Of a stretch of 64,000 nt of DNA, positions 10,846 through 19,973 are shown in pieces. The stretch is taken from the NCBI GenBank assembly GCA_045598825.1, contig JAZRUX010000012.1, positions 1 through 64,000 on the forward strand, written 5' to 3'. A program made the position numbers and the translations under genes. The stretch comes from Hennigella sp045598825 (GTDB taxonomy: Bacteria > Bacillota_I > Bacilli_A > Mycoplasmatales > Mycoplasmoidaceae). The notes under the pieces are model-generated. The model was not told where the DNA came from, did not search any database, and saw only the letters and a program-made list of their open reading frames with translations. Position 1 is the stretch's first letter. Every line of letters starts with the position of its first letter.

Positions 10846-12060
10846 TTATTTGTTTTTTGGTGAAATTCGACCAATATCACCAGGTTCTAATTTATTATTT
10901 TTGGTCTGAATAATGTACTTACACATTGGTTTATTAACACGATCAACTTTTACATTATCTTTTACATCAAATAACCCCGTTAACTTGATACCAGTAATTA
11001 GGTCATGATTTTTACCAAATACTTCAAATGTATCAGCACAAGTAAAGAAATTTTTGCTTGTTATTTCATAACCACCTTTAACTTTTTTATCAATAATAAA
11101 AGCAAAATTCTGTGTTAATTTCTTTTCACTATCACGATAAAGCATTTGTTTTTGTGTTGGTTGTCCATTAAATCAAGCAATTGATGTTTCTCGATTAGCT
11201 GCTTTATCTAAATCTGCAATATATGCTTTAATTCGTTTAGCAGTTAATTTATTAGCATAATAATCTTTTAAAGCATGAGAATAGTTATTACAAATGGTTG
11301 CATTGTAATGCAATGATTTCATTCGTCCTTCAACTTTAAAGCTTGCTATCCCTGTTTTAATTAATGGTTTTAGATTAGCAACATGGCAAATATCTTTTGT
11401 TGACATTGTAAATTTTTTTGAGATTAATTTACCATTAGCATCTTTTAATTCTCAGTTCCAACGGCAACTTTGTGCACAACCACCAACATTAGCATCACGT
11501 AATGAGAAATTATTTGACATCATGCAATGACCAGAATAGCCAACACATAAGGCTCCATGAATAAAATATTCAACTTCCATAATGTTCTTTAATGTTTTTG
11601 TCATTAAAGATAAGTTTTTAAAGTCTACTTCTCTTGCAGTAACAATTCTTGTTGCACCAACCGCTTTATGAAATCATAATGCTGCTTTTGAATTGCAAAC
11701 TGATTGTTGGGTTGAAACATGAATCTCTACTTTTGGATAATTCTTATGAATAGTATTCATAATAAATGGATCAGCGCAGATAAAACCATCTGGTTTTAAT
11801 TTCATAAGTTGATCTAAATATGGTTTAAAATCACGTGTCATTCCGTTGTGACATAAAATGTTTGTAACTAAATATACTCTAGCTTTATTTTGATGGGCAT
11901 AAGAAATAGCTTTTGCAATTTCATCAAGATCAAAATTATTTGCTCTTGCTCTTAATGAATATTTCTTGCCGCCAAGATAAATCGCATTAGCGTTAAAGTT
12001 AATGGCAATGATTGCTTTTTCAAGACCACCAGCAGGAGCCAACAACTCAACTTTATTCAT
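10846..12060 (-). CDS. Peptidase U32 family tRNA hydroxylation protein (YrrO/TrhP2-like)
   Basis: A 404-residue U32-family protein; despite the name, YrrN/YrrO and YegQ members are needed for 5-hydroxyuridine at tRNA position 34. The N-terminus MNKVELLAPAGGLEKA and the Cys cluster (HGALCVGYSG, C in GGCAQSCRW), which probably binds Fe-S, are visible. It overlaps the YrrN-like gene by eight bases, and yrrM and ruvX follow upstream, the order found in Firmicutes. Several TGA codons are read as Trp. Confidence 0.9.
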
Positions 12061-12967
12061 TGTCAGCCTCTCTTTCTAAGTGCAATAATCCCTTAGTTGG
12101 ATCAAGAAATCCACATGCTGAAACTTTGTTTATCTTATTAATCCTATTAATAAGGTTGTCTTTAATTTTATTAAATGTTCCTTTTTTAATGGCTTTTAAT
12201 GCTTCAGCATAAATGTTAATTGTTTCATCAAGTCATTTTTGGTCATGCAAATAGCTTAAGAAGCTGATTGAATCAACACCAGCATTAACCATCTTATCAA
12301 GATACTCAATGATTGACACATTGTAACCAGTAAACATATGCGTACCAGTTTCATCTTCGATAATAATGTTAGGTAGTTGTCTTGTTTCTTCTTTTAGATA
12401 AAACAATTTATTTCTTAAATCCTTTTTTATCTTAAATTGATTTTTAAAGTTAGTTAATAGCATTCATTTTGAATGCATCATTAAACCATAACCTTCAGCT
12501 TGAACTTGTAATTTAACATGATGTTTATGTTTTGTAAATTCATTAATTTCATTCCAATGAAGTTCACGTGGCAAGACAACTTCATTGATATTATGTTTCT
12601 TAAACAACAATAATTGATCATGGTTAGTTGTTAACGTTTCAGAATTATAAACAAAATTTGGTTTATATTTAATTTCATCACAAATTTGTTTCACAGCAAA
12701 ATCAGTAAAAATTATTGTTTTAATTTTCAAAGCTTTTAGCTTAGCTAATGTTTTTGTCAGTAAAGGAAGTTGATCATCAACATATAAATTGTTTAAACTT
12801 ACTGCTAATTTTGCACAATTAATCTTGGCAATCTCATCTAGTGATAATAGACAAGTGTTGCGGGTTGATAATCTCCCCTTGACCCCCGTTACCACATAAT
12901 CAACATCTTTAATGTTGATTAATTTTTTAGCATGTTGTAATCCTATGGGATTAACTCAAATTTTCAT
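12053..12967 (-). CDS. Peptidase U32 family protein (YrrN/TrhP1-like)
   Basis: A 304-residue U32-family protein, the shorter partner of the downstream 404-residue gene. The family pattern NPIGLQHAKK near the start and LQVQAEGYGLMMHSK (residues 158-172) are visible. In Bacillus the YrrN-YrrO pair makes 5-hydroxyuridine34, which TrmR then methylates. The start overlaps the methyltransferase end by 17 bases and the end overlaps yrrO by eight, so three genes are tightly coupled. Function is inferred from family and order. Confidence 0.85.
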
Positions 12968-13520
12968 TCTTTCTCCTTAAGATGGCAAATCCATCATCAA
13001 TATCATGAATTTCAACATGTCATGATCCTGATAAACCTTGTAAATACTTTTTAAATTCTGCCACTCTTTCTTTCAATTTTATTCTATTCTTAGTCATTTC
13101 TTTATTAGTTTGTTGAAATAGATTAATATCATCAATAAAGATAAAACCATTGGGTTTTAAATGTGTGCAGAATTTATTAAACAATACATCTTGGTGAGAT
13201 TTTGGTCCATCAATGATAATACAATCAAAATCTTGTTTTGGTTCATAATCAAAAGCTGAAACAAATACAGGAAAAATCTTTGTTTCACCTTTAAAGTATT
13301 CCTGTGCTACACCAAATCTTTCAGTATCGTTTTCCAATGTAATAATCTTAGTAATACTTGGATGACGAGCTAAATATCTTGAAGAATAACCGTAGGCTGT
13401 ACCAATTTCTAAAACTTGAGCAGTTTGATAGTTATCAAAAATATGATAAAGAAAATCAATCGTTTTATCAGGCATTATAGGGATGTTATGTTCTAAATTA
13501 AACTGTTTAAATTTTTTCAT
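12951..13520 (-). CDS. trmR: O-methyltransferase, TrmR (YrrM)-like tRNA 5-hydroxyuridine methyltransferase
   Basis: A 189-residue SAM-dependent class I methyltransferase. Motif I is VLEIGTAYGYSSRYL, followed by the acidic LEND of motif II, and IIIDGPKSH supplies the metal and SAM region. TrmR converts ho5U34 to mo5U34 in wobble-U tRNAs. It lies directly upstream of the two U32 genes and downstream of ruvX, the same order as yrrK-yrrM-yrrN-yrrO. A TGA-encoded Trp precedes the last 25 or so residues. Assignment to tRNA rather than a small molecule rests on this context. Confidence 0.85.
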
Positions 13521-13932
13521 GTTCTAATCAAACATTTAAGATAACAACAGCAGACATCTTATCTTTAATCTTTTTAATTTGACTTGCTTTTAAACCAATA
13601 TCTTTCATCATTCCTGTTGCTTCTAATGTTGTATATCTTTCATCTTCTAAAACAACTTTAACATCTTTAATATTTTGTTCGACTAGTGTTTTAAACTTAT
13701 CAACTAACAAACAGTTAGGGCTTTTATCTCCTGATGGATATAAAGGATAACCAAGCACAATGGTATCAACTTCAGGATAATTAATAAATAGTTTTTTAAT
13801 ATGATTAATGCATGCCATTAAATCATTTTTACCATAGGCAAAATTTTCTAACCCACTAGCAATTTTCTTATTGCTATCAGTTATAGCTATACCCATTGTC
13901 TTTGTTCCTAGATCTAATCCTAATGCTCTCAT
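13507..13932 (-). CDS. ruvX: Putative Holliday-junction resolvase / pre-16S rRNA nuclease YqgF
   Basis: A 141-residue RNase H-fold YqgF protein. The N-terminal Asp motif LGLDLGTKTMGIA, the central VLGYPLYPSGDKS and EDERYTT are the family hallmarks. It acts in 16S rRNA 5' maturation or junction resolution. A TGA after NV is read as Trp and adds Leu-Glu-His-Glu-Lys-Ile, overlapping the methyltransferase start by 14 bases. It is divergent from the sirtuin through a shared -10. Confidence 0.93.
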
Positions 13933-13940
13933 ATTTAATT

Positions 13941-13948
13941 ATTATAAT
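13941..13948. promoter_or_regulatory. Shared bidirectional -10 (ruvX / sirtuin)
   Basis: ATTATAAT holds overlapping TATAAT boxes on both strands (13943-13948 plus, 13946-13941 minus). Only 8 nt separate it from the ruvX ATG and 10 nt from the sirtuin ATG. Neither gap contains a ribosome site, so both mRNAs should be almost leaderless. Confidence 0.6.
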
Positions 13949-13958
13949 GATAATATGT

Positions 13959-14684
13959 ATGGACAAGATTAAACAATTACAAAAAATATTACAAAACTCA
14001 AAGAATATTGTCTTCTTTGGTGGGGCTGGAGTTAGTACTGAAAGTGGAATACCTGACTTTCGATCTGCCGATGGTTTATATAACCAAAAATATGATTTTC
14101 CACCTGAGGTCATTCTTTCCCACCAATTCTTTTTTGAAAATACCAAAGAATTTTATAAATTTTATTTTGATAAAATGCTTGACTTATCAATTCAACCTAA
14201 TGCTGCACATAAGCAATTAGCAAAGTGAGAAAAATTAGGCAAAGTAAAAGCTATTGTTACACAAAATATTGATGGTTTACATCAATTAGCTGGAAGCAAG
14301 AATGTTTATGAACTTCATGGATCTGTTCATAAAAACCGTTGCACTAAATGCAATAAATTCTATTCAGCTAAAGATATTCTTAAATTTAAAGGAAAAGGTG
14401 TACCAACATGTTCCTGTGGTGGAATTATTAAACCTGAAGTTGTTTTATATAACGAAGGTTTGGACAATGCTACCATCACTGGAGCAGTGCAAGCAATTGC
14501 TCATGCTGATACATTGATTATTGCTGGAACAAGTCTAGCTGTATATCCTGCAGCTGGATTAATTGATTATTTTAAAGGTGATCATTTAATACTTATTAAT
14601 AAAGATAAAACAGCTAAAGATGTTTATGCTGAACTTGTGATTAATGAACCAGTTGGGAAAACTTTAGCTAAAATTCAACTTTAA
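13959..14684 (+). CDS. cobB: Sir2-family NAD-dependent protein deacylase
   Basis: A 241-residue sirtuin that removes acyl groups from lysine using NAD. It shows the NAD-binding GGAGVSTESGIPDFRS, TQNIDGLHQLAG, catalytic His in ELHGSVH, and a zinc site of two Cys pairs (CTKC and CSC). The start at 13959 is the first ATG after the TATAAT box; longer starts would lie upstream of it. A 3' fragment of this gene is duplicated at 17095-17201. Confidence 0.93.
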
Positions 14685-14855
14685 TTAGTGAATTCATTAA
14701 TTTTGTTATTAATGTTAAAACATATTAGTCATTGCCTCTTGAAATTTATAAATTAAGATTATCAATCTGTTATGCTATCAAATAGAATATTTTTTTCAAA
14801 AATAACTTAATTTATGTAATACTCATCATTTCATCTTTTTTAAAATATAAAATTC

Positions 14856-14873
14856 TATATATATATATATAAT
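14856..14873 (+). promoter_or_regulatory. (TA)8 repeat abutting the -10 box of the BspA-like lipoprotein gene
   Basis: Eight TA units (14856-14871) run into TATAAT at 14868-14873, 10 nt before the ATG at 14884. A change in repeat number would alter the -35/-10 spacing. This is the classic layout of a phase-variable promoter, but variation itself cannot be seen in one sequence. Confidence 0.55.
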
Positions 14874-14883
14874 GTAGTTACAT

Positions 14884-17064
14884 ATGAAGAATAATAAAGC
14901 TAAGTTTATGATTGCACTTGCTACTACTGTAGCGACACTTGCTCTTCCATTAGCAAGTCTAGTAAGTTGTAATCAAGAAAATCCGGAAATACAAAAATAT
15001 AAAGTTGATTTTGTTGTTCGGGGTGAAGGAACAATTGACATAGATGAATTAGATGTTAATGAAGGAACTAAATTGTCCGAAATTGAAGATCAAATTAACC
15101 CTCAAGGAAAAGAAAGTGGATGGGAATTTGATGCGTACTATTATGAATCTGGTTACGAAGTTATTAAAGTTGAAGATCCTGAAAAATTAATTATTAATAA
15201 AGACATTAAATTAATAGTTCAATTTATTAATCCGCATGTTTTTGTCTTAGATAATTATCTTGATGAAAAAGAAGAGCCAATTGGAATTGGATCAGCACTA
15301 TACCCAGCATTTTATTTAACATTATCTGTTAAAAAAGACGAAGAATATAAAATTGTTGGTGATCTAGATAAATATTGACTTGGTGACTACCATAAAGGTT
15401 ATGCATATCAATGAGTTCTTATTATAAATAATATCGATGAAGGCCATGAACAAGAAGGAGCTGAACTTTTAGACATTTCAAATCCAAGATTCTACATTGA
15501 CGGTGAAGAAAAAATACTAGGTGAAGATCCTGGTATTGCGGATTATAGAGTTAATAAGGATGGAAAAAAACCAGATCAATATGTTGGTAGATATGAAGGA
15601 TTTAGTTCAACTTTCATAAGAGAAGAGCGAAAGTTGTTTGAATTTAAATTTACTGCAGATGAAGATTGCGAAAATCTTGTTATGTATCTATTTGCTCCAG
15701 AATTGAAAGAATATACTATTTCTGGTGGATCTACAGTTTTACATGGACAGCTTGACAAAGCTGGTTCGGATTCAGCTGATTGAAATGTTACTGACCCTGA
15801 AGGAAAACCAATTACTCCTAATAATTTTTCAATAAAAGGTATTGATCCTTCTAATAGTTTCCCTGACTGAATTAAAATAGATGATAATGGCAAGGTATAT
15901 TGGACTAATGAAGCGGCTACGGGAATATACAAATTTAAAGTCAAAGCGGAAATTGCGGAAACTTATCCTATTTATTCTGATGTAATTACTTTGAAAATTG
16001 ACGATACCTACACTATTTCTGGTGGCTCGACAAGCTTAAATGGACTATCTAGGGTGTCTGGTTCAGACTCCAGTCGATGAGTAGTTACTAATGCTGAAGG
16101 AAGGATTGTTGAAGATGCTAATTTTTCAATTGAAGGTGTGAGTCCTTCTAGCGAATTCCCTGACTGAATTAAAATAGATGATCGAAAGGTAAATTGAACC
16201 AACCAAGCAGATACTGGGGAATATACATTCAAAGTCAAAGCAACAATTGAAGATGTTTTTGAACCTGTCTTTTCTGAAAATATTACTTTAAACATTAAAG
16301 ATGAAATTGTAGATGTTGATAATTTGAAATACGAATTACATAGAAAAGACAAAACTGCTATAGTTTGTGGTCCTGCTGATTCTACAACAATTACAGATCT
16401 AACAATACCAGCATCAATTAAATACGAAGATGAAACTTATGCAATCTCTTCAATTGGTGAAAATGCATTCTATCGGTGTCCTGCTTCTTCTACTATAACT
16501 TCAGTAACTATCCCTGATAGTGTTAAGACTATTGGTAAATTTGCTTTCCGCGAATGTGCTAATCTGACTTCAGCAACTATTGGAAATGGCGTCGTAAGTA
16601 TTGAGGAAGCTTTGTTTTTTGGTTGTGAAAAACTACAATCAATCATTATTCCTAATAGTGTCAAAAGTATTGGTGAGAGTGCATTCCATGATTGCTACGG
16701 TTTGACTTCTGTCACTATTGGAAATAGTGTCACAAGTATTGGTAAGAGTGCTTTCTTTAGTTGCAAAAACTTGACTTCAATCATTATCCCTGATAGTGTT
16801 AAAAGTATTAGTGAAGGCGCATTTGCTTCTTGCCTTGATCTAACCTCAGTCACTATTGGAGCAAAAGTTCAAAGTATTGCTAGTGGCGCTTTCCGTGATT
16901 GCAATAACATAACCAACAGCTCTGGACCTGGTGGTAGTCACGGCTTTAATTTTTCAGGAACTATGGAACAATGAAAACAAGTTACTCGTGGCACCGAGTG
17001 ACAGGTTACATCGGCAACAGAAATTCAATGTTCTGATGGTGTTTGTGCTTTAGATGATAAATAA
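14884..17064 (+). CDS. BspA-like leucine-rich-repeat surface lipoprotein
   Basis: A 726-residue lipoprotein. The signal peptide ends with lipobox SLVSC at about residue 29. Residues about 37-118 resemble an InlB B-repeat. Residues about 120-275 hold the domain shared with other lipoproteins here. Two tandem beta-sandwich-like repeats of about 97 residues (about 277-373 and 376-470) both begin YTISGGST and contain FPDWIKIDD. From about 481 to 676 lie BspA-type LRR_5 repeats of 23 residues, alternating IIIPDSVKSI and TIGNSVTSI cores. A typical BspA tail with a CSDG motif ends the protein. It is probably an adhesin. TGA is read as Trp throughout. Confidence 0.93.
16430..16920 (+). repeat. BspA-type 23-residue (69-bp) leucine-rich repeats
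   Basis: About seven 69-bp units encode F-x2-C-x2-L-T-S-V-T-I-G-N-S-V-x-S-I-G-x-S-A variants. Units alternate between a TIGN core and an IIIP core, giving a 138-bp superperiod. Internal repeats of this kind can expand or contract by recombination. Confidence 0.85.
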
Positions 17065-17094
17065 GTTAATTCACGAACTTTTAAAAAATAATAA

Positions 17095-17201
17095 GACGAT
17101 CATTTAATACTTATTAATAAGGATAAAACAGCTAAAGATGTTTATGCTAAACTTGTGATTAATGAACGGTTGGAAAGCACTTGCTCAAATTGAATTGAAT
17201 T
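17095..17201 (+). pseudogene. Duplicated 3' tail of the sirtuin gene
   Basis: Seventy bases (from 17097) align with the sirtuin gene end (from 14579) with only two differences; after that a two-base deletion shifts the frame and similarity decays. There is no sirtuin start or core. The fragment lies immediately before the second lipoprotein gene, exactly as the intact sirtuin end lies before the first, which marks the border of a duplicated unit. Confidence 0.9.
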
Positions 17202-17203
17202 AA

Positions 17204-17209
17204 TATAAT
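17204..17209 (+). promoter_or_regulatory. -10 box of lipoprotein gene 17216
   Basis: TATAAT lies 6 nt before the ATG, so transcription should begin at or next to the start codon. No ribosome site is present. Confidence 0.6.
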
Positions 17210-17215
17210 ATACGT

Positions 17216-18031
17216 ATGAAAGATAATAAAATAAAAAAACTTTTAATTGCTACAGCTATGCCAATAACTTTTGTTATGCCAATAGTTAGTTTGATTAATT
17301 GCAATCCAAGTCAACCTGAACCGCCTGATCCACCTAAACCAGTAGAAAAGTATACTGTTAGTTTAGATGTTATTGGTAAAGGCACAATTGCTACTAACTT
17401 GATAAAAGATGTTGTGGCTGGGACAAAATTATCAGATCTTGAAGACCAAATTAACCCACAATGTGAAGGTGAATGAGAACTTGATGGTTACTACAATAAT
17501 GGTGTAAAAATTCAAGACACAAGTTCATTTTTAATTACAAGTAACACAAATATCACTGTTAGATTCCATATTCCTTGAATTTTTGTTTTAAATCAATATG
17601 TATACCAAGAAGATCTTCTAGGTATTGGTGCAGCATTATTCCCACCAATTGAATTGGTTTTATCTGTAAAACAAGGACAGAAATATGATGTTATTGCTAA
17701 TATTGGCACAGACTGATTAGATCCATATCATGAAGGCTATGCCTTCCAGTGAGTCCTTATTGTTAATAATGTTGATCATGGTGAAGGGCAAATGTCAACA
17801 TTATTAAAAATTTCTAATCCAAAATTCTATGTTGATGGTGTACCACAAACAATAGATACAGATTATGGGGTTTATAAGGAAGAGGATCAATACAAATGTA
17901 GATTTGAAGGCTATAGTTCCACTTTTATTAGAGATAATAGAGGTACATTTAGATTTGAATTCATCGCTGAAGAAGATTGTAATAATCTTGTAATGTATCT
18001 ATTTGCTCCTGAATACGAAGACATTCCATAA
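17216..18031 (+). CDS. Surface lipoprotein, short paralogue of the BspA-like protein
   Basis: A 271-residue lipoprotein with lipobox SLINC at about residue 29 and a short Pro-rich linker. It matches the first 275 or so residues of the 14884 protein segment by segment: KYTVSLDVIGKG, TKLSDLEDQINPQ, YAFQWVLIVNN and NLVMYLFAPE each have counterparts there. It lacks the tandem sandwich repeats and the LRR region. It therefore carries the InlB-like module and the shared domain only. It is probably the other product of the duplication that also copied the sirtuin tail. Confidence 0.9.
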
Positions 18032-18035
18032 TAAT

Positions 18036-18060
18036 AAAAAGAGGTTTCAACCTCTCTTAT
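18036..18060. terminator. Bidirectional terminator between convergent lipoprotein genes
   Basis: AGAGGTT, a TC loop and AACCTCT form a 7-bp stem with A and T runs on both sides. Confidence 0.75.
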
Positions 18061-19097
18061 AATACCGTGCAAGTCCATTCAGCACCACCTTGTACTGGTT
18101 CATTTTTAAACTTAAGTTGTACAGTCATTTTAAATGTTTTTTGAATTTCGTTGTAATCATTAACATAAAGATAATCTCCAAATCCAAGTGCGTTGCCATA
18201 ATAATATTTTCCCGGAGTTGTTAATATGTCAGAAAAATTATCAACTTTATCAAATTTTTTGTCGCCAACACAAACTTCTATAATTTCAACATCAATAGTC
18301 CCAATGGGTTGACAACAAAACGTACAAAATGAAGATGTTCCAAAATATTCGGATTGACAAGCACTAGCGTCAATGCGGAACAAGTAATTTGTATCTTTTT
18401 CTGAAAAATATGGTTCAGATATGCAACGTGGTTCATCATGGGGCATACTATAATTAATATTTACATCAATTTCCCCTCTATATTGTGCTGTAACAGTTAC
18501 ATCATCATCAATAACATAACTATCATCATAATCTCAGTGTTCAAAGAACCAACCTTGTTCTTCATCAGCAACAACTGTTGGTTTTGTGATATCACCAAGT
18601 GTTGTTTCATTACCTTCAACCGTAATTGTTGTTTCTCCTTCAAGCAATCCATGATTACCAGCTAAAAATGTAACTGTATGTATTTCTGGTGTAGGTGTGT
18701 ATTTTGTAATACAAATGTTTTGTATTGTGGCAGTAATATTATCTTTTTTTGCTGTTAAATCATTGTAAGTAAATATTAATTTACCATCAGTAATATCTTC
18801 AGATATGTCGGATTTAAAAGTTAGAGAAACTGTTTGTGGCTTAGTATCACCACCAGTGGCTGTTACTGATTGAACAGTGCCAGCATTAGTTGTAAATTCT
18901 CAATCTGATTCAAATGCTAGACTATGCCCATTTGCCCAATCAAATGCAAATGTTGCTTCCGTAGCAGAAGACATTGTTCCAGTAGTAGTTGTAAATTTAG
19001 TTTCACCTTCTGGGTTAAAATTGTCACACCCAACTAAACCAATAGTTGGTGTAAGTGCTGTTAATGTTATTGGTAAAAAAATAAATTTTGTTTTCAT
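18057..19097 (-). CDS. Surface lipoprotein with InlB-type repeat
   Basis: A 346-residue lipoprotein, convergent with the 17216 gene. The signal peptide (MKTKFIFLPITLTALTP) ends in lipobox IGLVGC at about residue 24. The central part (HTVTFLAGNHGLLEGE ... WFFEHWDYDD ... VTAQY) resembles an InlB B-repeat. The C-terminal domain is Cys-rich (CQSEYFG, CTFCCQ) and weakly resembles the shared lipoprotein domain (FSEKDTNYLFRID, IEVCVGDKKF). TGA-Trp codons occur. The function is unknown. Confidence 0.88.
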
Positions 19098-19103
19098 ACG
19101 TAT

Positions 19104-19109
19104 ATTATA
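19104..19109 (-). promoter_or_regulatory. -10 box of lipoprotein gene 19097
   Basis: TATAAT on the minus strand lies 6 nt before the ATG, the same spacing as at 17204, 19312 and 19876. Confidence 0.6.
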
Positions 19110-19194
19110 AAGAAAATTTTGTTCTTTTAATATATGGTCATTTTAAAGTAAAATAAAACGATTTTATTCTTTTAAGTTGTTTAATTTAACTAAA

Positions 19195-19305
19195 TTATCA
19201 AATCTCTTTGTGTTCCTCAGGTTCCTTTTCACCACATCCAACCATACCAATTGTTGGTGTAAGTGCAGTTAATGCTATTGGTAATAAAATAAATTTTCTT
19301 TTCAT
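19195..19305 (-). pseudogene. Lipoprotein remnant reduced to promoter and signal peptide
   Basis: A 36-residue frame with an intact signal peptide (MKRKFILLPIALTALTP) and lipobox IGMVGC, then only about a dozen residues before Trp-stop. Its leader is nearly identical to that of the 19097 gene, including TATAAT six bases before the ATG. It is either the decayed front of a paralogue or a tiny lipopeptide gene; the missing body favours a remnant. Confidence 0.75.
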
Positions 19306-19311
19306 ACATTT

Positions 19312-19317
19312 ATTATA
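19312..19317 (-). promoter_or_regulatory. -10 box of the lipoprotein remnant
   Basis: TATAAT on the minus strand, 6 nt before the ATG at 19305, so the remnant still has an apparently intact promoter. Confidence 0.55.
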
Positions 19318-19335
19318 AAAGAATAAGAAAATAAA

Positions 19336-19353
19336 AAGCAGGTTACCCTGCTT
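19336..19353 (-). terminator. Terminator after the recombinase fragment
   Basis: AAGCAGG, a four-base loop and CCTGCTT form a perfect stem, followed on the minus strand by a T-rich tract. Confidence 0.75.
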
Positions 19354-19370
19354 CTTATTTCTTTTGAAAG

Positions 19371-19619
19371 TTAATTCTTATGTGATAGATAAGCTTGATT
19401 TCAATATAAGTTATCTATCTTATGCACATAACCGTTAATAGAGCAGTTTGGAATATCAACGGCATCATAATTTCGAGCACTTGATATGATATAGTGATTC
19501 ATTACCGTTCTAGGTGTGTTTCCTAAGACCATAGCGATTGTATGCATATCAACTCCATGTTCATGCATTAAAGAAACCTTAGTTCTTCTTAATACATGGG
19601 CAGCAAGTCGAAATGATAA
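19371..19619 (-). pseudogene. Tyrosine recombinase C-terminal fragment
   Basis: An 82-residue frame begins abruptly without a start codon next to the 19624-19648 terminator. It contains AAHVLRRTKVSLMHEHG (the HxLR box), a LGNTPR segment in place of the usual LGH, and NHYI with the catalytic Tyr. These are the last catalytic boxes of XerC/XerD or phage-type integrases. The N-terminal domain and first catalytic Arg are missing. It lies inside the lipoprotein locus. Confidence 0.8.
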
Positions 19620-19623
19620 AGAA

Positions 19624-19648
19624 AAAACTAGGGGTTTGCCCTAGTTTT
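19624..19648 (-). terminator. Terminator of the small coiled-coil gene
   Basis: AAAACTAGGG, a five-base loop and CCCTAGTTTT form a strong stem just after the stop of the gene at 19648-19869. Confidence 0.85.
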
Positions 19649-19869
19649 TATCTTGTTAGATTGTTAACTTCAACAATGTGATCTATGTCTTTTCTTATTG
19701 AAGCAAAACCCTCACGCATCTCTTTTATAACATCATTTAAAGTAACTCTTGGAGGTTTGGGCCCTTTTGGTCCCCTACCACCAGTTTTTTTAATTTTAGA
19801 AACAGAAACTTCATCTCCAATTAAGTTCTTGTTTTTCTTTGAATTTTCAATTTTGTACTTGACACTCAT
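19648..19869 (-). CDS. Small basic protein with C-terminal coiled coil
   Basis: A 73-residue protein not recognised as a named family. It has a Lys-rich start, a central Gly/Pro/Lys stretch (GGRGPKGPKPPR) and an amphipathic helix (DVIKEMREGFASIRKDID). The ending IVEVNNLTR resembles VIELNNLKVK at the end of the protein at 41044-41379, so the two may be distant relatives. TATAAT lies 6 nt before the ATG, and a strong terminator follows. The intact transcription unit supports a real gene. Confidence 0.6.
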   Translation of the reverse strand: MSVKYKIENSKKNKNLIGDEVSVSKIKKTGGRGPKGPKPPRVTLNDVIKEMREGFASIRKDIDHIVEVNNLTR

Positions 19870-19875
19870 AGATTT

Positions 19876-19881
19876 ATTATA
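19876..19881 (-). promoter_or_regulatory. -10 box of gene 19869
   Basis: TATAAT on the minus strand, 6 nt before the ATG. No ribosome site is present. Confidence 0.55.
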
Positions 19882-19944
19882 TTGAATTAATAGCCTCTAG
19901 TGCATATTATGTCCGATTTAATATATAAATATTTAAAAAATAAA

Positions 19945-19967
19945 AAATACTAACGTTGTTAGTATTT
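19945..19967 (-). terminator. Terminator of tRNA-Trp
   Basis: AAATACTAAC, a GTT loop and GTTAGTATTT form a perfect 10-bp stem with A and T runs, just past the tRNA 3' end. Confidence 0.85.
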
Positions 19968-19973
19968 TCTTAA

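Noticed and set aside
14694..14713. Near-palindrome AATTAGTGAATTCATTAATT after the sirtuin
   Set aside because: It has one mismatch pair and no T run, and AT-rich gaps make such near-palindromes common. No promoter role is visible.
15576..16352. Long open frames on the minus strand within the BspA-like gene
   Set aside because: They are antisense to a frame with clear domains, signal peptide and repeats, and have no start signals or recognisable product.
16430..16920. Regular 69-bp repeats as a possible CRISPR array
   Set aside because: The repeats are in-frame, diverged and code for LRR units; there are no unique spacers between identical repeats.
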